Positions 7,787 through 17,191 of a stretch of DNA of 64,000 bases are shown here, in pieces. Under the pieces are notes generated by a model. It was given only the letters and a program-made list of their open reading frames with translations. It was not told the origin of the DNA and searched no databases. Positions within the stretch are counted from its first letter, which is position 1, and each line of letters begins with the position of its first letter. Source of the DNA: an uncultured Roseobacter sp. (GTDB taxonomy: Bacteria; Pseudomonadota; Alphaproteobacteria; Rhodobacterales; Rhodobacteraceae); assembly GCF_947499265.1 (NCBI RefSeq), contig NZ_CANMNK010000005.1, forward strand, positions 417,857 through 481,856. The letters run 5' to 3'. Made by a program: the position numbers and the translations under genes.

Positions 7787-9412
7787 TCACTCAGGTGCGA
7801 CGCGGTAAATGTCCCGCACGTACCAGTTGTTTTCCACGTTCTCCATCGGCCAGTTCTTGATGGTCGGGTCGAGCACGAAGTTCTGCGTGTAGTGATAGAT
7901 CGGCAGGATCGCCATATCCTCAGCGAGAATCTGTTCGACCTGCGTATAGACCGGTTGCGGGTCGGACATCGTGACGCTTTCGGCCATCAGCCGGTCGACC
8001 TCTTCGCTGACGTATTTGCCGTCATTGTTGGCGTTGTTCGAGGTCAGAAGGTCGAGGAAAGTCGAGGCCTCGTTGTAGTCCCCACACCAGGCCGAGCGTG
8101 CGATGTCGAAATTCTGATTGCCCCGAATGTCCAGGTAGGATTGCCATTCGTAGTTGTTCAGCACAGTCGTGACCCCCAAAGGTCGCCACATCTGGCTGAT
8201 CACGGTTGCAATCTGCTTGTGGTTTTCCGAGGTGTTGTAGATCAGATTCAGCTCAATGGGATTGTCCGGGCCATAGCCCGCTTCTTCCATCAGCGCCACG
8301 GCCTTTTCCATCCGCTCCTGCTGGCTCCACAGGGCGTATTCGATGGCCGGCAACTCAAAGCCCGCCGTTGCCCAATGGGTGAAACTGAAGGCCGGCGCCT
8401 GACCTGCCTTGAGCACCTGATCGGTGATCACCTCGCGGTTGATCATATAGCTGAGTGCCGTGCGCACGCGCGGGTCCTGCAGCGCCTCATGGCCGCTTTC
8501 GGATTGGTTCACTGTGTAATAGTACGAGCACAGTCGGGGCACAGAATGCGCCACATCCGGCGTCTCTGCCTCAAGGCGCGGATAGCTGCCCGCGGGCAGA
8601 TCATCCATCATGTCGAACTCGCCCGCCTGGAACCGGGTCAACGCCTGATTTGCATCGTTAATCACAAAGCCGGTGATCTCGGTGATGATCACATCCTCCG
8701 CGCCCCAGTATTCCGGGTTCTGGACCAGGCGCACAAATTCGTTGGTCGCCATGTCATCAAGCGTATAGGCCCCGTTCGAGACGATATTCGCCGGATTGGT
8801 CCAGCCCGCACCATGTGCCTCCACCGTCGGTTGGTGCGTCGGCATGAAGGTGTAATGCACAGCCATCTGCGGGAAGTAGGGTAGCGGCTGGGCCAGTGTG
8901 ACCTCCAGCGTCCGATCATCCAGCGCGCGCACCCCAAGCTCTTGCGGGCTTGCGTCACCGGCAATAACGGCCGCTGCGTTGGTGATCTGGCTGAGCTCCA
9001 CATACCAGGCGTATTCAGATGCGGTCGCCGGATCGGCCGCGCGCTGCCAAGCAAAGACAAAATCCTGCGCGGTCACCGGGTCGCCATTGGACCAACGCGC
9101 ATCCTCGCGCAGCTTGAAGGTCCAGGTCTGATTATCCTCGGACGACCATTCCTCGGCCACCCCGGGGCGCAATGTGCCGTCCGCATTCTGGGTCAAAAGC
9201 CCCTCGAACAACTGGCGCGCGAGGTGGCCGCCAACCGTTTCCTCGATCAGTTGCGGGTCAATCGACGGGAACTGGTCCAGCAGCCGGTATTGAAAGGTCT
9301 GATCCTCGGCAAGCGGCTCTCCCGTGACAGGGTGTGTGTCCGCGGCCCAAATTGGGGGACAAAGAGCCAGCGTCAGAAGTGTCGAGGTAGCCAAAATTCC
9401 ATGTTTGGTCAT
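7787..9412 (-). CDS. oppA: Periplasmic oligopeptide-binding protein OppA
   Basis: A 541-residue SBP_bac_5 binding protein and first gene of the opp operon. A cleavable signal peptide (M-T-K-H-G-I-L-A-T-S then a hydrophobic core ending P-I-W-A-A-D) precedes the mature protein. Family features are L-L-D-Q-F-P-S-I-D-P-Q near the start, L-F-E-G-L, the W-T-F-K-L-R-x-D-A-R-W-S-N-G-D-P strand, and a Trp-Cys-Gly-Asp-Tyr segment near residue 420 seen in E. coli-type OppA and MppA. The ATG at 9412 has an AGGGAG ribosome site; the frame is open to 9547 without one. The relation to E. coli OppA suggests peptides of about two to five residues rather than nickel or sugars. Confidence 0.92.
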   Translation of the reverse strand: MTKHGILATSTLLTLALCPPIWAADTHPVTGEPLAEDQTFQYRLLDQFPSIDPQLIEETVGGHLARQLFEGLLTQNADGTLRPGVAEEWSSEDNQTWTFKLREDARWSNGDPVTAQDFVFAWQRAADPATASEYAWYVELSQITNAAAVIAGDASPQELGVRALDDRTLEVTLAQPLPYFPQMAVHYTFMPTHQPTVEAHGAGWTNPANIVSNGAYTLDDMATNEFVRLVQNPEYWGAEDVIITEITGFVINDANQALTRFQAGEFDMMDDLPAGSYPRLEAETPDVAHSVPRLCSYYYTVNQSESGHEALQDPRVRTALSYMINREVITDQVLKAGQAPAFSFTHWATAGFELPAIEYALWSQQERMEKAVALMEEAGYGPDNPIELNLIYNTSENHKQIATVISQMWRPLGVTTVLNNYEWQSYLDIRGNQNFDIARSAWCGDYNEASTFLDLLTSNNANNDGKYVSEEVDRLMAESVTMSDPQPVYTQVEQILAEDMAILPIYHYTQNFVLDPTIKNWPMENVENNWYVRDIYRVAPE

Positions 9413-9636
9413 TATTATCTCCCTGATGTTTGCTGTTGCAGCGTCTGATAGGTTTGCACCTGGCATCGCCATATGGTTGCAAAGATTGGTAGAAATGCCC
9501 GCATTGTACACCAAGAAATTTGGCATCGACCGCCGGATCGGCGACAAAACTCCGATACAGGCTTAAACGCCGCGCTTTAGATGAATAGACGCAATGAAAA
9601 CCGAGGGTCTGTAACCCGCAAAGCTCCTATCCGAAA

Positions 9637-10290
9637 CTAGCGGGGCGATGTGGCGGCATGGCGCGCGATTTCGCGAATGCTCCATTCAATCGCATCGCGC
9701 ATGGTATCGCCAAGCGCCTCGTCGAAGGCTGCTGTCACGTCGCCGGGCGTATCCGAGGCGGCGGGGACAATTTCCTCGAAAGACCGGGATCCGATGATGC
9801 GATCCGAGAAGGCATCGATGATCTTGATGTTCAGGCGCACATCGATCTGCAGCGCAGACCCTTCCGCACCAACCGGCACAATCGCCTGGAACTCGCGAAT
9901 GTCCGTCACGATCAGATAGTCTGCACGTAGACCAATTGTGGAGCTTCCGACCGCGGGCACCTTGCCGGTGTTCTCAAAGCTCTCGATCAACAATGCCTGA
10001 ACGATCAGTGGGGCCCGATCGACCCAGCGCGCACCGGGCAGATATTGAACCTGCAGCGGCGTGGGTTGCACGGCGATCTGATCGGTATCCACCGCCGCCG
10101 TTGCGGTTGGCTGATTGACCACGATCTGATCGCGCAGCTGGGGCAGAGATGCGCTGAACGTGCTTTTGGGGCTGAGCACGTAGAGGTCTGTCGGCGTGGC
10201 AACCTCGGTCAGGCTTGCCAGCCCCGTGCAGCCCGCCAACATCGTCAACAGCAGCAGCCCCCTCATCCATTTCATACTATGTGTTATCAT
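9637..10290 (-). CDS. ABC-type transport auxiliary lipoprotein of the MCE system (PqiC/YmbA-like)
   Basis: A 217-residue lipoprotein with a short signal and lipobox L-A-G-C (Cys21). The mature part has the features of the ABC_trans_aux/PqiC family: an early D-L-Y-V-L-S strand, a central L-P-G-A-R-W-V-D-R-A-P segment, and a last helix with A-I-E-W-S-I-R-E-I-A. Such lipoproteins sit in the outer membrane and receive or guide lipids carried by MCE proteins. It overlaps the MCE gene upstream by four bases (ATGA), so the two are translationally coupled. It is the last gene of the operon; no clear hairpin terminator follows. Confidence 0.85.
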   Translation of the reverse strand: MITHSMKWMRGLLLLTMLAGCTGLASLTEVATPTDLYVLSPKSTFSASLPQLRDQIVVNQPTATAAVDTDQIAVQPTPLQVQYLPGARWVDRAPLIVQALLIESFENTGKVPAVGSSTIGLRADYLIVTDIREFQAIVPVGAEGSALQIDVRLNIKIIDAFSDRIIGSRSFEEIVPAASDTPGDVTAAFDEALGDTMRDAIEWSIREIARHAATSPR

Positions 10291-11636
10291 CGGCGAAACT
10301 CGGAGTTTTGGGTGCCAAGGAGGAATCGCGCGGGGTCACGTTCGATCTTGTTCACAAGGCGTTCCAGATTGACCACAAGGCTGCGCGCCTCCTCGGTAAA
10401 GCGCAGGAACTCTGGTAGTCCCAACCGCAGGAACTCGGACACCTGTCGTTCATTCCCTGTCACCACCTCGTCCAGCGTATCGGTGAAACTCGCCGCAGAT
10501 TGCGATGCTGCGAGGACCTCATCGGAAATGGCGTCGATATTGGTTGCGGCCCCTTCGACGGCGGTGGTGAAGGCCGTTGCCGCGCCGCGCAGATCGCTGA
10601 TGATCGTGCCGAAGTCATCTTCGATCAGCGCATTTGCCGAGGAGAACGTCTGATCGGCCGAGTTCAGCGTTTCGGATGCATCCCGCATTGCCGTGTCGAT
10701 CAACGCCAGCGTCTCGGTCGCGTTGTCAAAGGCCTGCGTCGCGGAGGCCAGCGCTGCCTGCCCATCGTCCGCCAGCACACCTAACCGCTCCGTCACGGCG
10801 CCGACGTTTTCGCCAAGCCCCTCGATCACCCGCTCCCCTGTCTGCACGGTTGTGCGCAGATCGGAGGCCAGCGGCGTAAGCTGGTCTTTCGTGAAGGTAT
10901 CGATGGTCGCAATCGTATCAGTGGCGCTCTCAAACGCCTCCCCCGCGCTGTCCAGCGTTTCGGTGGCGGTCGTCAGCGTCGTTTCCGCCGTATCCCCCAG
11001 CTGCGCAAGCCGGTCTGAGAAGGCTGCAACCTCGCGCGCAGCCGAGCCCAAATCACTGGACAAGGTTTCAAAGTCGCCAAGCACGCCGTCCAATCGACCC
11101 GATGATGTCGCCAGATTATCGAGGATGGTGCTGACAGCCGCCCGGTTTTCGGGGTCGAAAACGGCATTGACGTCTTCGAGCAACGCAATCGCGCGTTCAA
11201 GCAGTTCAGGCGCCCCTTCGAAAACCGACTGCAAGGGCGAGCGTTCGGAGCGGATGACCGCATCTTCTGTTAGTGGCTGTGCCATGATCGACCCGCCTGA
11301 CAATGCAACATAGCTCACGCCCGTCACACCCTGGGCCTGCAATCTGGCGACTGTCTCCGTGCTGACCGGTGTGTCGGCATCCACTTCGATGCGCACGCGA
11401 ACGCGGGAGGGGTCCTCTTCGTCCAGCATCAGTTCGATCACCTGACCCACCGGCAAACCGCTGTAGCGTACGTCGCTCGCCGCGGCCAGTCCGGCCACGT
11501 CTTGAAACAGGATATCATAGTAGGCGTATTGCCGGTCCACTTCGATCTTGGCCAACCACAGCAACAGCCCGACCGCGCCCAGCACCCCCAGCAAGGTGAA
11601 GACACCGATCAGAACGTAGTTGGCCTTGGTCTCCAT
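10287..11636 (-). CDS. MCE family lipid-transport protein (MlaD/PqiB class)
   Basis: A 449-residue protein with one N-terminal membrane helix (about residues 7-27) and a single MCE domain (about 38-118, including V-A-G-L-A-A-A-S-D-V-R-Y-S-G-L-P-V-G and G-V-T-G-V-S-Y-V-A-L-S-G-G). About 280 residues follow, rich in A/T/S/D/E, with heptad-like helices and repeated S-A-x-x-T-x-x-T/D-A segments. The long helical tail may form the needle or barrel that spans the periplasm, as described for YebT/LetB and Mce proteins. A one-domain protein with a long tail is typical of Rhodobacteraceae and mycobacterial-type systems and differs from the short E. coli MlaD. Confidence 0.88.
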   Translation of the reverse strand: METKANYVLIGVFTLLGVLGAVGLLLWLAKIEVDRQYAYYDILFQDVAGLAAASDVRYSGLPVGQVIELMLDEEDPSRVRVRIEVDADTPVSTETVARLQAQGVTGVSYVALSGGSIMAQPLTEDAVIRSERSPLQSVFEGAPELLERAIALLEDVNAVFDPENRAAVSTILDNLATSSGRLDGVLGDFETLSSDLGSAAREVAAFSDRLAQLGDTAETTLTTATETLDSAGEAFESATDTIATIDTFTKDQLTPLASDLRTTVQTGERVIEGLGENVGAVTERLGVLADDGQAALASATQAFDNATETLALIDTAMRDASETLNSADQTFSSANALIEDDFGTIISDLRGAATAFTTAVEGAATNIDAISDEVLAASQSAASFTDTLDEVVTGNERQVSEFLRLGLPEFLRFTEEARSLVVNLERLVNKIERDPARFLLGTQNSEFRR

Positions 11637-11651
11637 AAACTGCTGTCGCCT

Positions 11652-12437
11652 CTACATCTTTTCCTGCGCGGCCCGTGCGCGCGGGCCGGTGAAATATTCC
11701 TGAACCCAAGGATGGTCCACGCGCGTCATCTCCTCAATCGGCCCTTCGACCAAAACCCGCTGTTCCGCCAGCACTGCAATTCTGTCGCAGATCGCGTAAA
11801 GACTGTCGAGGTCATGGGTCACCATAAACACCGTCAGGCCCAGCGAGCGCTTCAATTCGCCGATCAGGTCATCGTAGGCAGCGGCCCCAATCGGATCCAG
11901 CCCCGCGGTTGGCTCGTCCAGAAACACGATCTCGGGATCCATCGCGAGGGCGCGGGCCAATGCCGCCCGCTTGCGCATGCCGCCCGATAACTCCGACGGC
12001 AGCTTGCCACAGCTGAAGGGGGGGAGGCCGACCAGACTGATTTTCAACTCGCCTAGCGCCTTCATCAGGCTGTGCGACAGGTTCAGATGCTCCCGCATCG
12101 GCGCCATGACGTTTTGCAGCACGGTCAACGAAGAGAAGAGCGCCCCATCCTGAAACGCGACCCCCCAACGGCGTTCGGTCTGCGCCCGCTCCGCGCGACT
12201 GCCATGCAGCACATCTGCACCAAGCACATGGATCGAGCCTGCTGCGGGACGGTTCAGACCGACAATTGTGCGCAGCAAAACCGATTTTCCGGTCCCGGAC
12301 CCACCGACAATCCCCAGGACCTCGCCGCGCCACACATCAAGGTCCAACTGGTCATGCACCACCTGCGGCCCGAACTGGTTGCGCAGGCCGCGCACCCTGA
12401 TCACCGCCTCGCGGCTGTCGTCCTGCAGGCGCGTCAT
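11652..12437 (-). CDS. MCE/Mla ABC transporter ATP-binding protein
   Basis: A 261-residue ATPase of the MlaF class. Walker A is G-G-S-G-T-G-K-S, the signature is L-S-G-G-M-R-K-R-A-A-L-A-R-A-L, Walker B is I-V-F-L-D-E-P-T-A-G-L-D-P, and the switch loop reads V-T-H-D-L-D. The G-L-D-P-I-G-A-A-A sequence after Walker B is a hallmark of MlaF rather than of nutrient importers. A C-terminal extension with W-V-Q-E-Y-F-T-G-P matches the MlaF tail that wraps the partner subunit. The gene overlaps the permease by four bases and lies 15 bases before the MCE gene. Confidence 0.92.
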   Translation of the reverse strand: MTRLQDDSREAVIRVRGLRNQFGPQVVHDQLDLDVWRGEVLGIVGGSGTGKSVLLRTIVGLNRPAAGSIHVLGADVLHGSRAERAQTERRWGVAFQDGALFSSLTVLQNVMAPMREHLNLSHSLMKALGELKISLVGLPPFSCGKLPSELSGGMRKRAALARALAMDPEIVFLDEPTAGLDPIGAAAYDDLIGELKRSLGLTVFMVTHDLDSLYAICDRIAVLAEQRVLVEGPIEEMTRVDHPWVQEYFTGPRARAAQEKM

Positions 12438-13558
12438 ACCCCGATCTCCGCAAAGAAGATGGAAAACAGGGCATCCGCCGCGATGACCAGAAAAATGGAT
12501 TGGACGACGGAAATCGTGGTGTGACGCCCCACGCTATCGGCTGATCCGCGCACCTGCATTGCCTGCCAACAGGCGACGATTGCAATAATGGCCGCAAAGA
12601 CCGGTGCCTTGATCATGCCGATGGCCAGATGCCAGACATCGGTGTTTTCCTGCAGACGGGTGATGAACATGCCGGGACTGACGTTCAACTGGCTCCAACT
12701 CATCAACGCGCCCCCCAGCAGGCCCGAGATATTGGCGATAAAACCCAGGATCGGCAGCACGATCACAAGCGCGATCACGCGCGGCAACACAAGCACTTCA
12801 ATGGGGTCAAGGCCAAGCGTGCGCATGGCATCAAGCTCTTCGCGCACCTTCATCGACCCAATCGACGCGGTAAAAGCCGAGCCCGACCGCCCGGCCACGA
12901 TGATGGCCGTCAGCAGGATGCCCAATTCGCGCAGAATGGAGATGGCGATCAGATCGACCACGAAAACCTCCGCCCCAAACTGGCGCAGCTGCGAAGCCCC
13001 CTGGAATGACAGGACCACCCCGATCAGGAAGCTCATCAGAACCACAATCGGGATGGCGTTGAGGCCGGTCTCCTCCATCTGGCTGACCAGCGCCGCCGTG
13101 CGCCAGCGCCGCGGACGGAAAACGGTGGCGGCAAGTGACGCGAGGGTCTGGCCGACGAAGCTGAGCAGAGACAAGATCGACTGGCCCACGCCAGCTGTCT
13201 TCAATCCGACCCCGGCGATCCAAGGGAGAATACCGCGCGGCAGATCCTCGATCCCTTTCTCCGACGGCAGCGCCGCGGCGACCGTCGCAATCAGATCGGT
13301 CCGCGGGGTCGCCTTTTCGGTGAACTCGACCTGCACGCCCTGTTTTTCCAGACGCGCCTTGAGATCCGCGATCAGCCAGGCGCCACCTGTGTCAAGGGCT
13401 TCCAGATTGCTGAGATCGACGTGCAAAACCGTCGCCCGAACCGATGCGCCGGCAAAATCCGCTTCGACAGCACCCAGACTGTCGGTCACCAGCCGTCCGG
13501 AGAGGCGAAGAGTGGCCATTCCGTCGGAGTCGTCCAAGCTGAGCATCGGTCGTGACAT
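12434..13558 (-). CDS. MlaE-type permease with an N-terminal STAS domain
   Basis: A 374-residue inner-membrane protein and first gene of the MCE operon. Residues 1 to about 100 form a STAS-like domain (L-R-L-S-G-R-L, then V-D-L-S-N-L-E-A-L-D-T-G-G-A-W-L). This fuses onto the permease the function that E. coli keeps in separate MlaB. The permease part carries the MlaE signature G-R-S-G-S-A-F-T-A-S-I-G-S-M-K-V-R-E-E and L-D-A-M-R-T-L-G-L-D-P. The ATG at 13558 is preferred over the adjacent TTG. No mlaC-like periplasmic carrier gene accompanies the operon, so it resembles the PqiABC layout with a dedicated ATPase. Confidence 0.92.
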   Translation of the reverse strand: MSRPMLSLDDSDGMATLRLSGRLVTDSLGAVEADFAGASVRATVLHVDLSNLEALDTGGAWLIADLKARLEKQGVQVEFTEKATPRTDLIATVAAALPSEKGIEDLPRGILPWIAGVGLKTAGVGQSILSLLSFVGQTLASLAATVFRPRRWRTAALVSQMEETGLNAIPIVVLMSFLIGVVLSFQGASQLRQFGAEVFVVDLIAISILRELGILLTAIIVAGRSGSAFTASIGSMKVREELDAMRTLGLDPIEVLVLPRVIALVIVLPILGFIANISGLLGGALMSWSQLNVSPGMFITRLQENTDVWHLAIGMIKAPVFAAIIAIVACWQAMQVRGSADSVGRHTTISVVQSIFLVIAADALFSIFFAEIGV

Positions 13559-14014
13559 CAATCGTCCTGGTCAGGCCGCAAAAGACCAATTGGGGCGCGT
13601 TTTCGGTATCTTAGAGATTGCGCGCCGGGCAACAAGTCAAGGATGGGCCGTCAGCGCGATTGCGCATGTCCCGCATCAGCAAAATGGGACGGTTTTGGTT
13701 GAATTGGGAAGGGCGGGCTTCCGGCCATCGCACCCACCAGGGCGCAGTGATGGGGCAAGACCAAACTGCGCAAGGCGCCTGTCTGCGCACCGGGAAGTTG
13801 CAAAGCGTCACCAGGGCGCCCCATGAGGAAACAATAGAGCTTCCGGACCCAAATAAGCCAACGATCCCCTGCCAATGTCGGCTTGCCATCGAAAGAATTC
13901 GCCTGAATACTTTTAGGAGAGTCGACAACCCAACTGTCCAGTTATAGGTGTACTGTCCTAATATGACGCGTCGAAAATCCCGGCGCCAAAACCTTTACGT
14001 TAGAAAGTAACCCA
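13559..14014. other. Divergent intergenic region, mostly unexplained
   Basis: About 450 bases separate the leftward MCE operon from the rightward LysR-HTH gene, so it should hold promoters for both. Two direct copies of ACTGTCC lie at 13933-13939 and 13952-13958, just upstream of the regulator gene, and may be an autoregulatory site. Open frames on both strands (13618-13947 plus, 13611-13928 minus) match no family I recognise and have no ribosome site. Confidence 0.4.
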
Positions 14015-14953
14015 ATGGGCATAATGCGTTATCCATTGGGCAAAACGCAAATCCGCGTGGAGAGCGATAGTTTGTATCAGACCAAAGGAAATGCCGAAGT
14101 CACCGTGGCGATGCTCCGCGCATTTGTGACCTTAGGCAAAAATTTGAATTTAACGAAAACCTGTGAGGAATTGGGCGTTGCCAGGCAGACGGTTCGTCGC
14201 CACATCAATGAGCTGGAGGGGATCAAAGGCCAGCCGCTTTTCTCTGTCCAGAACCGCGAATACTCCCTGACCCCCTTTGGAAATGCACTGCTGGCCGATG
14301 CCGAGATCATCCTGCGGCAGATCAAAGCCTGGTCCGGTCAGTCCAGATTGACCCGCCGAAGCTCGAACTGGTTGGAAATTGCTCACTATCTGGACGCCAG
14401 CGAAAGAGAGTTTTTTTCGCAACAGCATCCGATCAGCAAAATCGCGGAAGACGGCCTTCCAATCATGAAACGGACCCTCTCCGCCTGGGGGAAGGCGCAT
14501 ACGCAAATAGAAGATCCCGCAATGGCCGACGTCCGGCCATATCTGGTGATCTACAGAAAGAACCCGAGTGGCTGGATCTGCGTCGAAATCGGTGTGAAAT
14601 CGGCATATGCGAAATGGTTCGGGTGGACCTGGTCAAAAAGCGCGATCGGAAAGCTCTCAGAAGCAGACAACGCCGGGGACGACTACAATGACTTCATTTC
14701 GGGCGCCTATGCCCGGATCCACGGCGAAGGTGGCGTGCGTCTCGATCATCTCTTTGCCTATCTGCCGCGTGAAAGTAATCCAGACCCTATTCCGATCAGT
14801 TTTCAGCGCTTGTTGATGGGCTGCGCCTTCCCGGATGGCGCCCCGGGGCTTGCAGTTCTCGTGTTGATGACGAATCAGGTTGAAATCGACGCGCTCCCCG
14901 AGAAGGACGTTTTATTCGTCCCGAACGACCTTGTTATGGACTTTGAACCCTGA
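14015..14953 (+). CDS. Transcription regulator with LysR-type helix-turn-helix and unusual C-terminal domain
   Basis: A 312-residue protein. Residues about 33-95 form a LysR-type winged helix: M-L-R-A-F-V-T-L-G, the recognition region C-E-E-L-G-V-A-R-Q-T-V-R-R-H-I-N-E-L-E, then Q-P-L-F and L-T-P-F-G-N-A-L-L. The rest does not read like the LysR ligand-binding domain. It is rich in Trp and aromatic residues (A-K-W-F-G-W-T-W-S) and resembles no sensor fold I know. The first ATG is at 14015, giving about 30 residues before the helix-turn-helix; a start at 14111 is possible. It lies 95 bases upstream of the GNAT-like gene and probably controls it or senses its product. Confidence 0.7.
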   Translation: MGIMRYPLGKTQIRVESDSLYQTKGNAEVTVAMLRAFVTLGKNLNLTKTCEELGVARQTVRRHINELEGIKGQPLFSVQNREYSLTPFGNALLADAEIILRQIKAWSGQSRLTRRSSNWLEIAHYLDASEREFFSQQHPISKIAEDGLPIMKRTLSAWGKAHTQIEDPAMADVRPYLVIYRKNPSGWICVEIGVKSAYAKWFGWTWSKSAIGKLSEADNAGDDYNDFISGAYARIHGEGGVRLDHLFAYLPRESNPDPIPISFQRLLMGCAFPDGAPGLAVLVLMTNQVEIDALPEKDVLFVPNDLVMDFEP

Positions 14954-15048
14954 TTTTTACCGTTGCTACAAAGACGTATGCCCTAAAATGGTATTTCGAT
15001 GATATTTTTCCTTTTATGACTGTAGTCATTCAAAACAAAGGAAAGCAA

Positions 15049-15804
15049 ATGTCGGCACTCAACCTCTACACAATGATTGTTAACGTCGCGAACATAACCA
15101 AGGAACTTGAAGCTGCGGGGATGCGCTTAGAGATTGGAGATGATTTTGCGGCATACCGAAGATTACGGAACTCCCAGACGGATCGTTCACCGCTCTACCC
15201 GATGTTCGATGTCGCCTGTTCCTATGTCGATGTCTCCAACGCCTTCTGGGTGTGTGGTTTCAACGACAACAACCAATTGATCCACACTCAGGCGATCAGG
15301 CTGCTGGACTTGTCCGGCGTGGCTTTGGGCGAGCACATCAATATGCATCGCCACAAATACATCACGCCCAATTCAACGCCTGATCCTGACAGAACCTTTT
15401 ACTCGCGGCCGCCTTCCCTGGACCAAATCACCGGGAAGGTTTGCTATCACGGCGAGTTCTGGCTGAGCGGTGGCGAAGGCGGGCACAGAAAACAAGGCTT
15501 CACGGCACTGCTGTCACGCGTCGTTTTCGAAATGGCGCTGAAGATGTGGGTGCCGGATTATGTTTTCGGCCTGGTGCCGGAACCGCTTGCGTTCAAGGGC
15601 ATTCCCAGTCGTTATGGGTACACCCGTTGTGAGCCAGGCGCCTGGTACGGGCCAGACAACGAGATCACAGAAGAGGATTCGCTTGTTTGGATGAACACAG
15701 ACGACATCGTTCACTTCCTCGAAACCCCGCCAAAAGCGCTTTCGCGTGAACGTCAGATCCCTGCACGCAGATTGAGGACGAATACTATTGATATGGTCGC
15801 ATGA
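15049..15804 (+). CDS. GNAT-fold-like protein of unknown function
   Basis: A 251-residue soluble protein that I do not recognise as a named family. Its middle and C-terminal parts have the order of a GNAT acyltransferase: a strand G-E-F-W-L-S, then G-H-R-K-Q-G-F-T-A-L-L, which looks like the R/Q-x-x-G-x-G/A acyl-CoA loop and following helix, then a strand D-Y-V-F-G-L-V-P and the late Y-G-Y-T segment common near the end of the fold. GNAT relatives include acyl-homoserine lactone synthases and N-acyl amino acid synthases, so a small-molecule acylation role is conceivable. The ATG at 15049 has an AAAGGAAAG ribosome site; a frame-open start at 15016 lacks one. It sits just downstream of an odd regulator. 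Confidence 0.5.
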   Translation: MSALNLYTMIVNVANITKELEAAGMRLEIGDDFAAYRRLRNSQTDRSPLYPMFDVACSYVDVSNAFWVCGFNDNNQLIHTQAIRLLDLSGVALGEHINMHRHKYITPNSTPDPDRTFYSRPPSLDQITGKVCYHGEFWLSGGEGGHRKQGFTALLSRVVFEMALKMWVPDYVFGLVPEPLAFKGIPSRYGYTRCEPGAWYGPDNEITEEDSLVWMNTDDIVHFLETPPKALSRERQIPARRLRTNTIDMVA

Positions 15805-15892
15805 AAGAATGTCAGGAATCGATAGAGCGTATCTTGGAACCATGACAGTGAGTTGTTGAGTTGAATAAGTTATTTCGGTGGCGGTTGTGACC

Positions 15893-17026
15893 ATGTCCCT
15901 GTTCAGGGCAATTGCAGGTCCAATCGCCGCCAGTATCGCCTTCGTCATGGAACTTACGCTGGTTCCTCTCATTCTTCCTGCGATTCAATCGCACTATGAC
16001 CTGAGCCTTGGAAGCATGGCTTGGGTTTTCAATGCCTATGGCATTGCTGTGGCCGTGGGTGTCATCGCCGGCGGCTGGATCGGTGATGCCTTCGGTGCCA
16101 AACGGATCTTTGGCATCGGCGTTCTGATGTTTGCGTTGGGTGCGGCCATTGTCGCATCCTCGGCAAGCTTTGAGGCGTTGATTGCCGGGCGCGTTTTGCA
16201 AGGCTTTGGCGGCGGTGTCTTCTCTCCGTTGGTGCCGCTGCTGCTTACCAAAGCCCTGCCCCTGCGGCCCGGTAAAATCCTAATCATCTGGGGCAGCGTG
16301 ACGGGCTATGTGGCTGCGTTCGCCCCATTTGCAGCAGGTCAGGTGGTCGCCTTCGTCGGATGGCAATCCGTTTTTGTGTTCTTTGTGGTACTCTCCGGTG
16401 CCGTACTGTTGCTCTCCGCCGGGAATGGCGCCACGCAGACCGAACCTGCCCCACGCACGACGCCAAATCTGTTCCTGCTGACGAAGGCACGCGTTCTGTG
16501 GCTGGTCTTCGGCTACATCTTTTGCACCTACGGGGCGATCACGTTCTATCTGTTCCGGTTGCCGCTCTTGCTGGCGGAGACAAACTACACCGTCGAAACG
16601 ATTGGCGTTGTTCTGGCAACCATATGGATGAGTTTCTCAATCGTCGGCACTCTGCTTCGGAACTGGGTCGATGGCTCCCACATTCGCAGCATTGTATTGG
16701 CGGCACCCGTTCTGATCGCGGCCAGCTTTTTGACGGCATATCTCTCCAGCGACGCGATCTGGCTCATGATCTCCGCCATTTTGATCGGGGCCGGGTTTGC
16801 TTGCAGCAACGCGCCGTCCACGCAGTTGGTTCTGAAATTCGCGCCGCCGGGTCTCAGTGTCATCTCTGCCAGCCTGGACATCACCTTCGCAAGACTGGGC
16901 GGCGTTGTCACTGTCGCATGGCTGGCGCAGTCGGATTTCAGCCATTCCGTTCTGGTCATCGCAGGCCTGTCACTCGCAGCGGTGGTTTTTGCGATGGTTT
17001 TCTTGCGCAGAAATAGCGAGGCCTAG
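15893..17026 (+). CDS. MFS transporter (drug or metabolite efflux type)
   Basis: A 377-residue major facilitator with about 12 membrane helices. The loop between helices 2 and 3 reads G-G-W-I-G-D-A-F-G-A-K-R-I, the standard MFS motif A. Helix 4 has A-G-R-V-L-Q-G-F-G-G-G, matching motif B, and the proline/glycine-rich helix 5 region follows, so the protein belongs to the proton-antiport efflux group. The ATG at 15893 is used; a GTG at 15878 is also in frame. It follows the GNAT-like gene by 88 bases and could export its product, but cotranscription is not shown. Confidence 0.85.
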   Translation: MSLFRAIAGPIAASIAFVMELTLVPLILPAIQSHYDLSLGSMAWVFNAYGIAVAVGVIAGGWIGDAFGAKRIFGIGVLMFALGAAIVASSASFEALIAGRVLQGFGGGVFSPLVPLLLTKALPLRPGKILIIWGSVTGYVAAFAPFAAGQVVAFVGWQSVFVFFVVLSGAVLLLSAGNGATQTEPAPRTTPNLFLLTKARVLWLVFGYIFCTYGAITFYLFRLPLLLAETNYTVETIGVVLATIWMSFSIVGTLLRNWVDGSHIRSIVLAAPVLIAASFLTAYLSSDAIWLMISAILIGAGFACSNAPSTQLVLKFAPPGLSVISASLDITFARLGGVVTVAWLAQSDFSHSVLVIAGLSLAAVVFAMVFLRRNSEA

Positions 17027-17191
17027 CCCGGAGGCGGCGGTCGAGCGACGGTCGGAAAGCTTCAGGCTAACAAGAAGAAATCTCGCCGAGAGTCCTCAGC
17101 GGTTGAATCGGCCATTCGGATATCAGCATACCACCTAAGGTTGACTGGCGCCCAGTTATCGCGTTTCATGGCGCGACTAGGGGAATGAGCC

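Noticed and set aside
13618..13947. Possible 109-codon gene between the MCE operon and the LysR-HTH regulator
   Set aside because: There is no ribosome site, family match or codon bias, and an equally long frame runs on the opposite strand.
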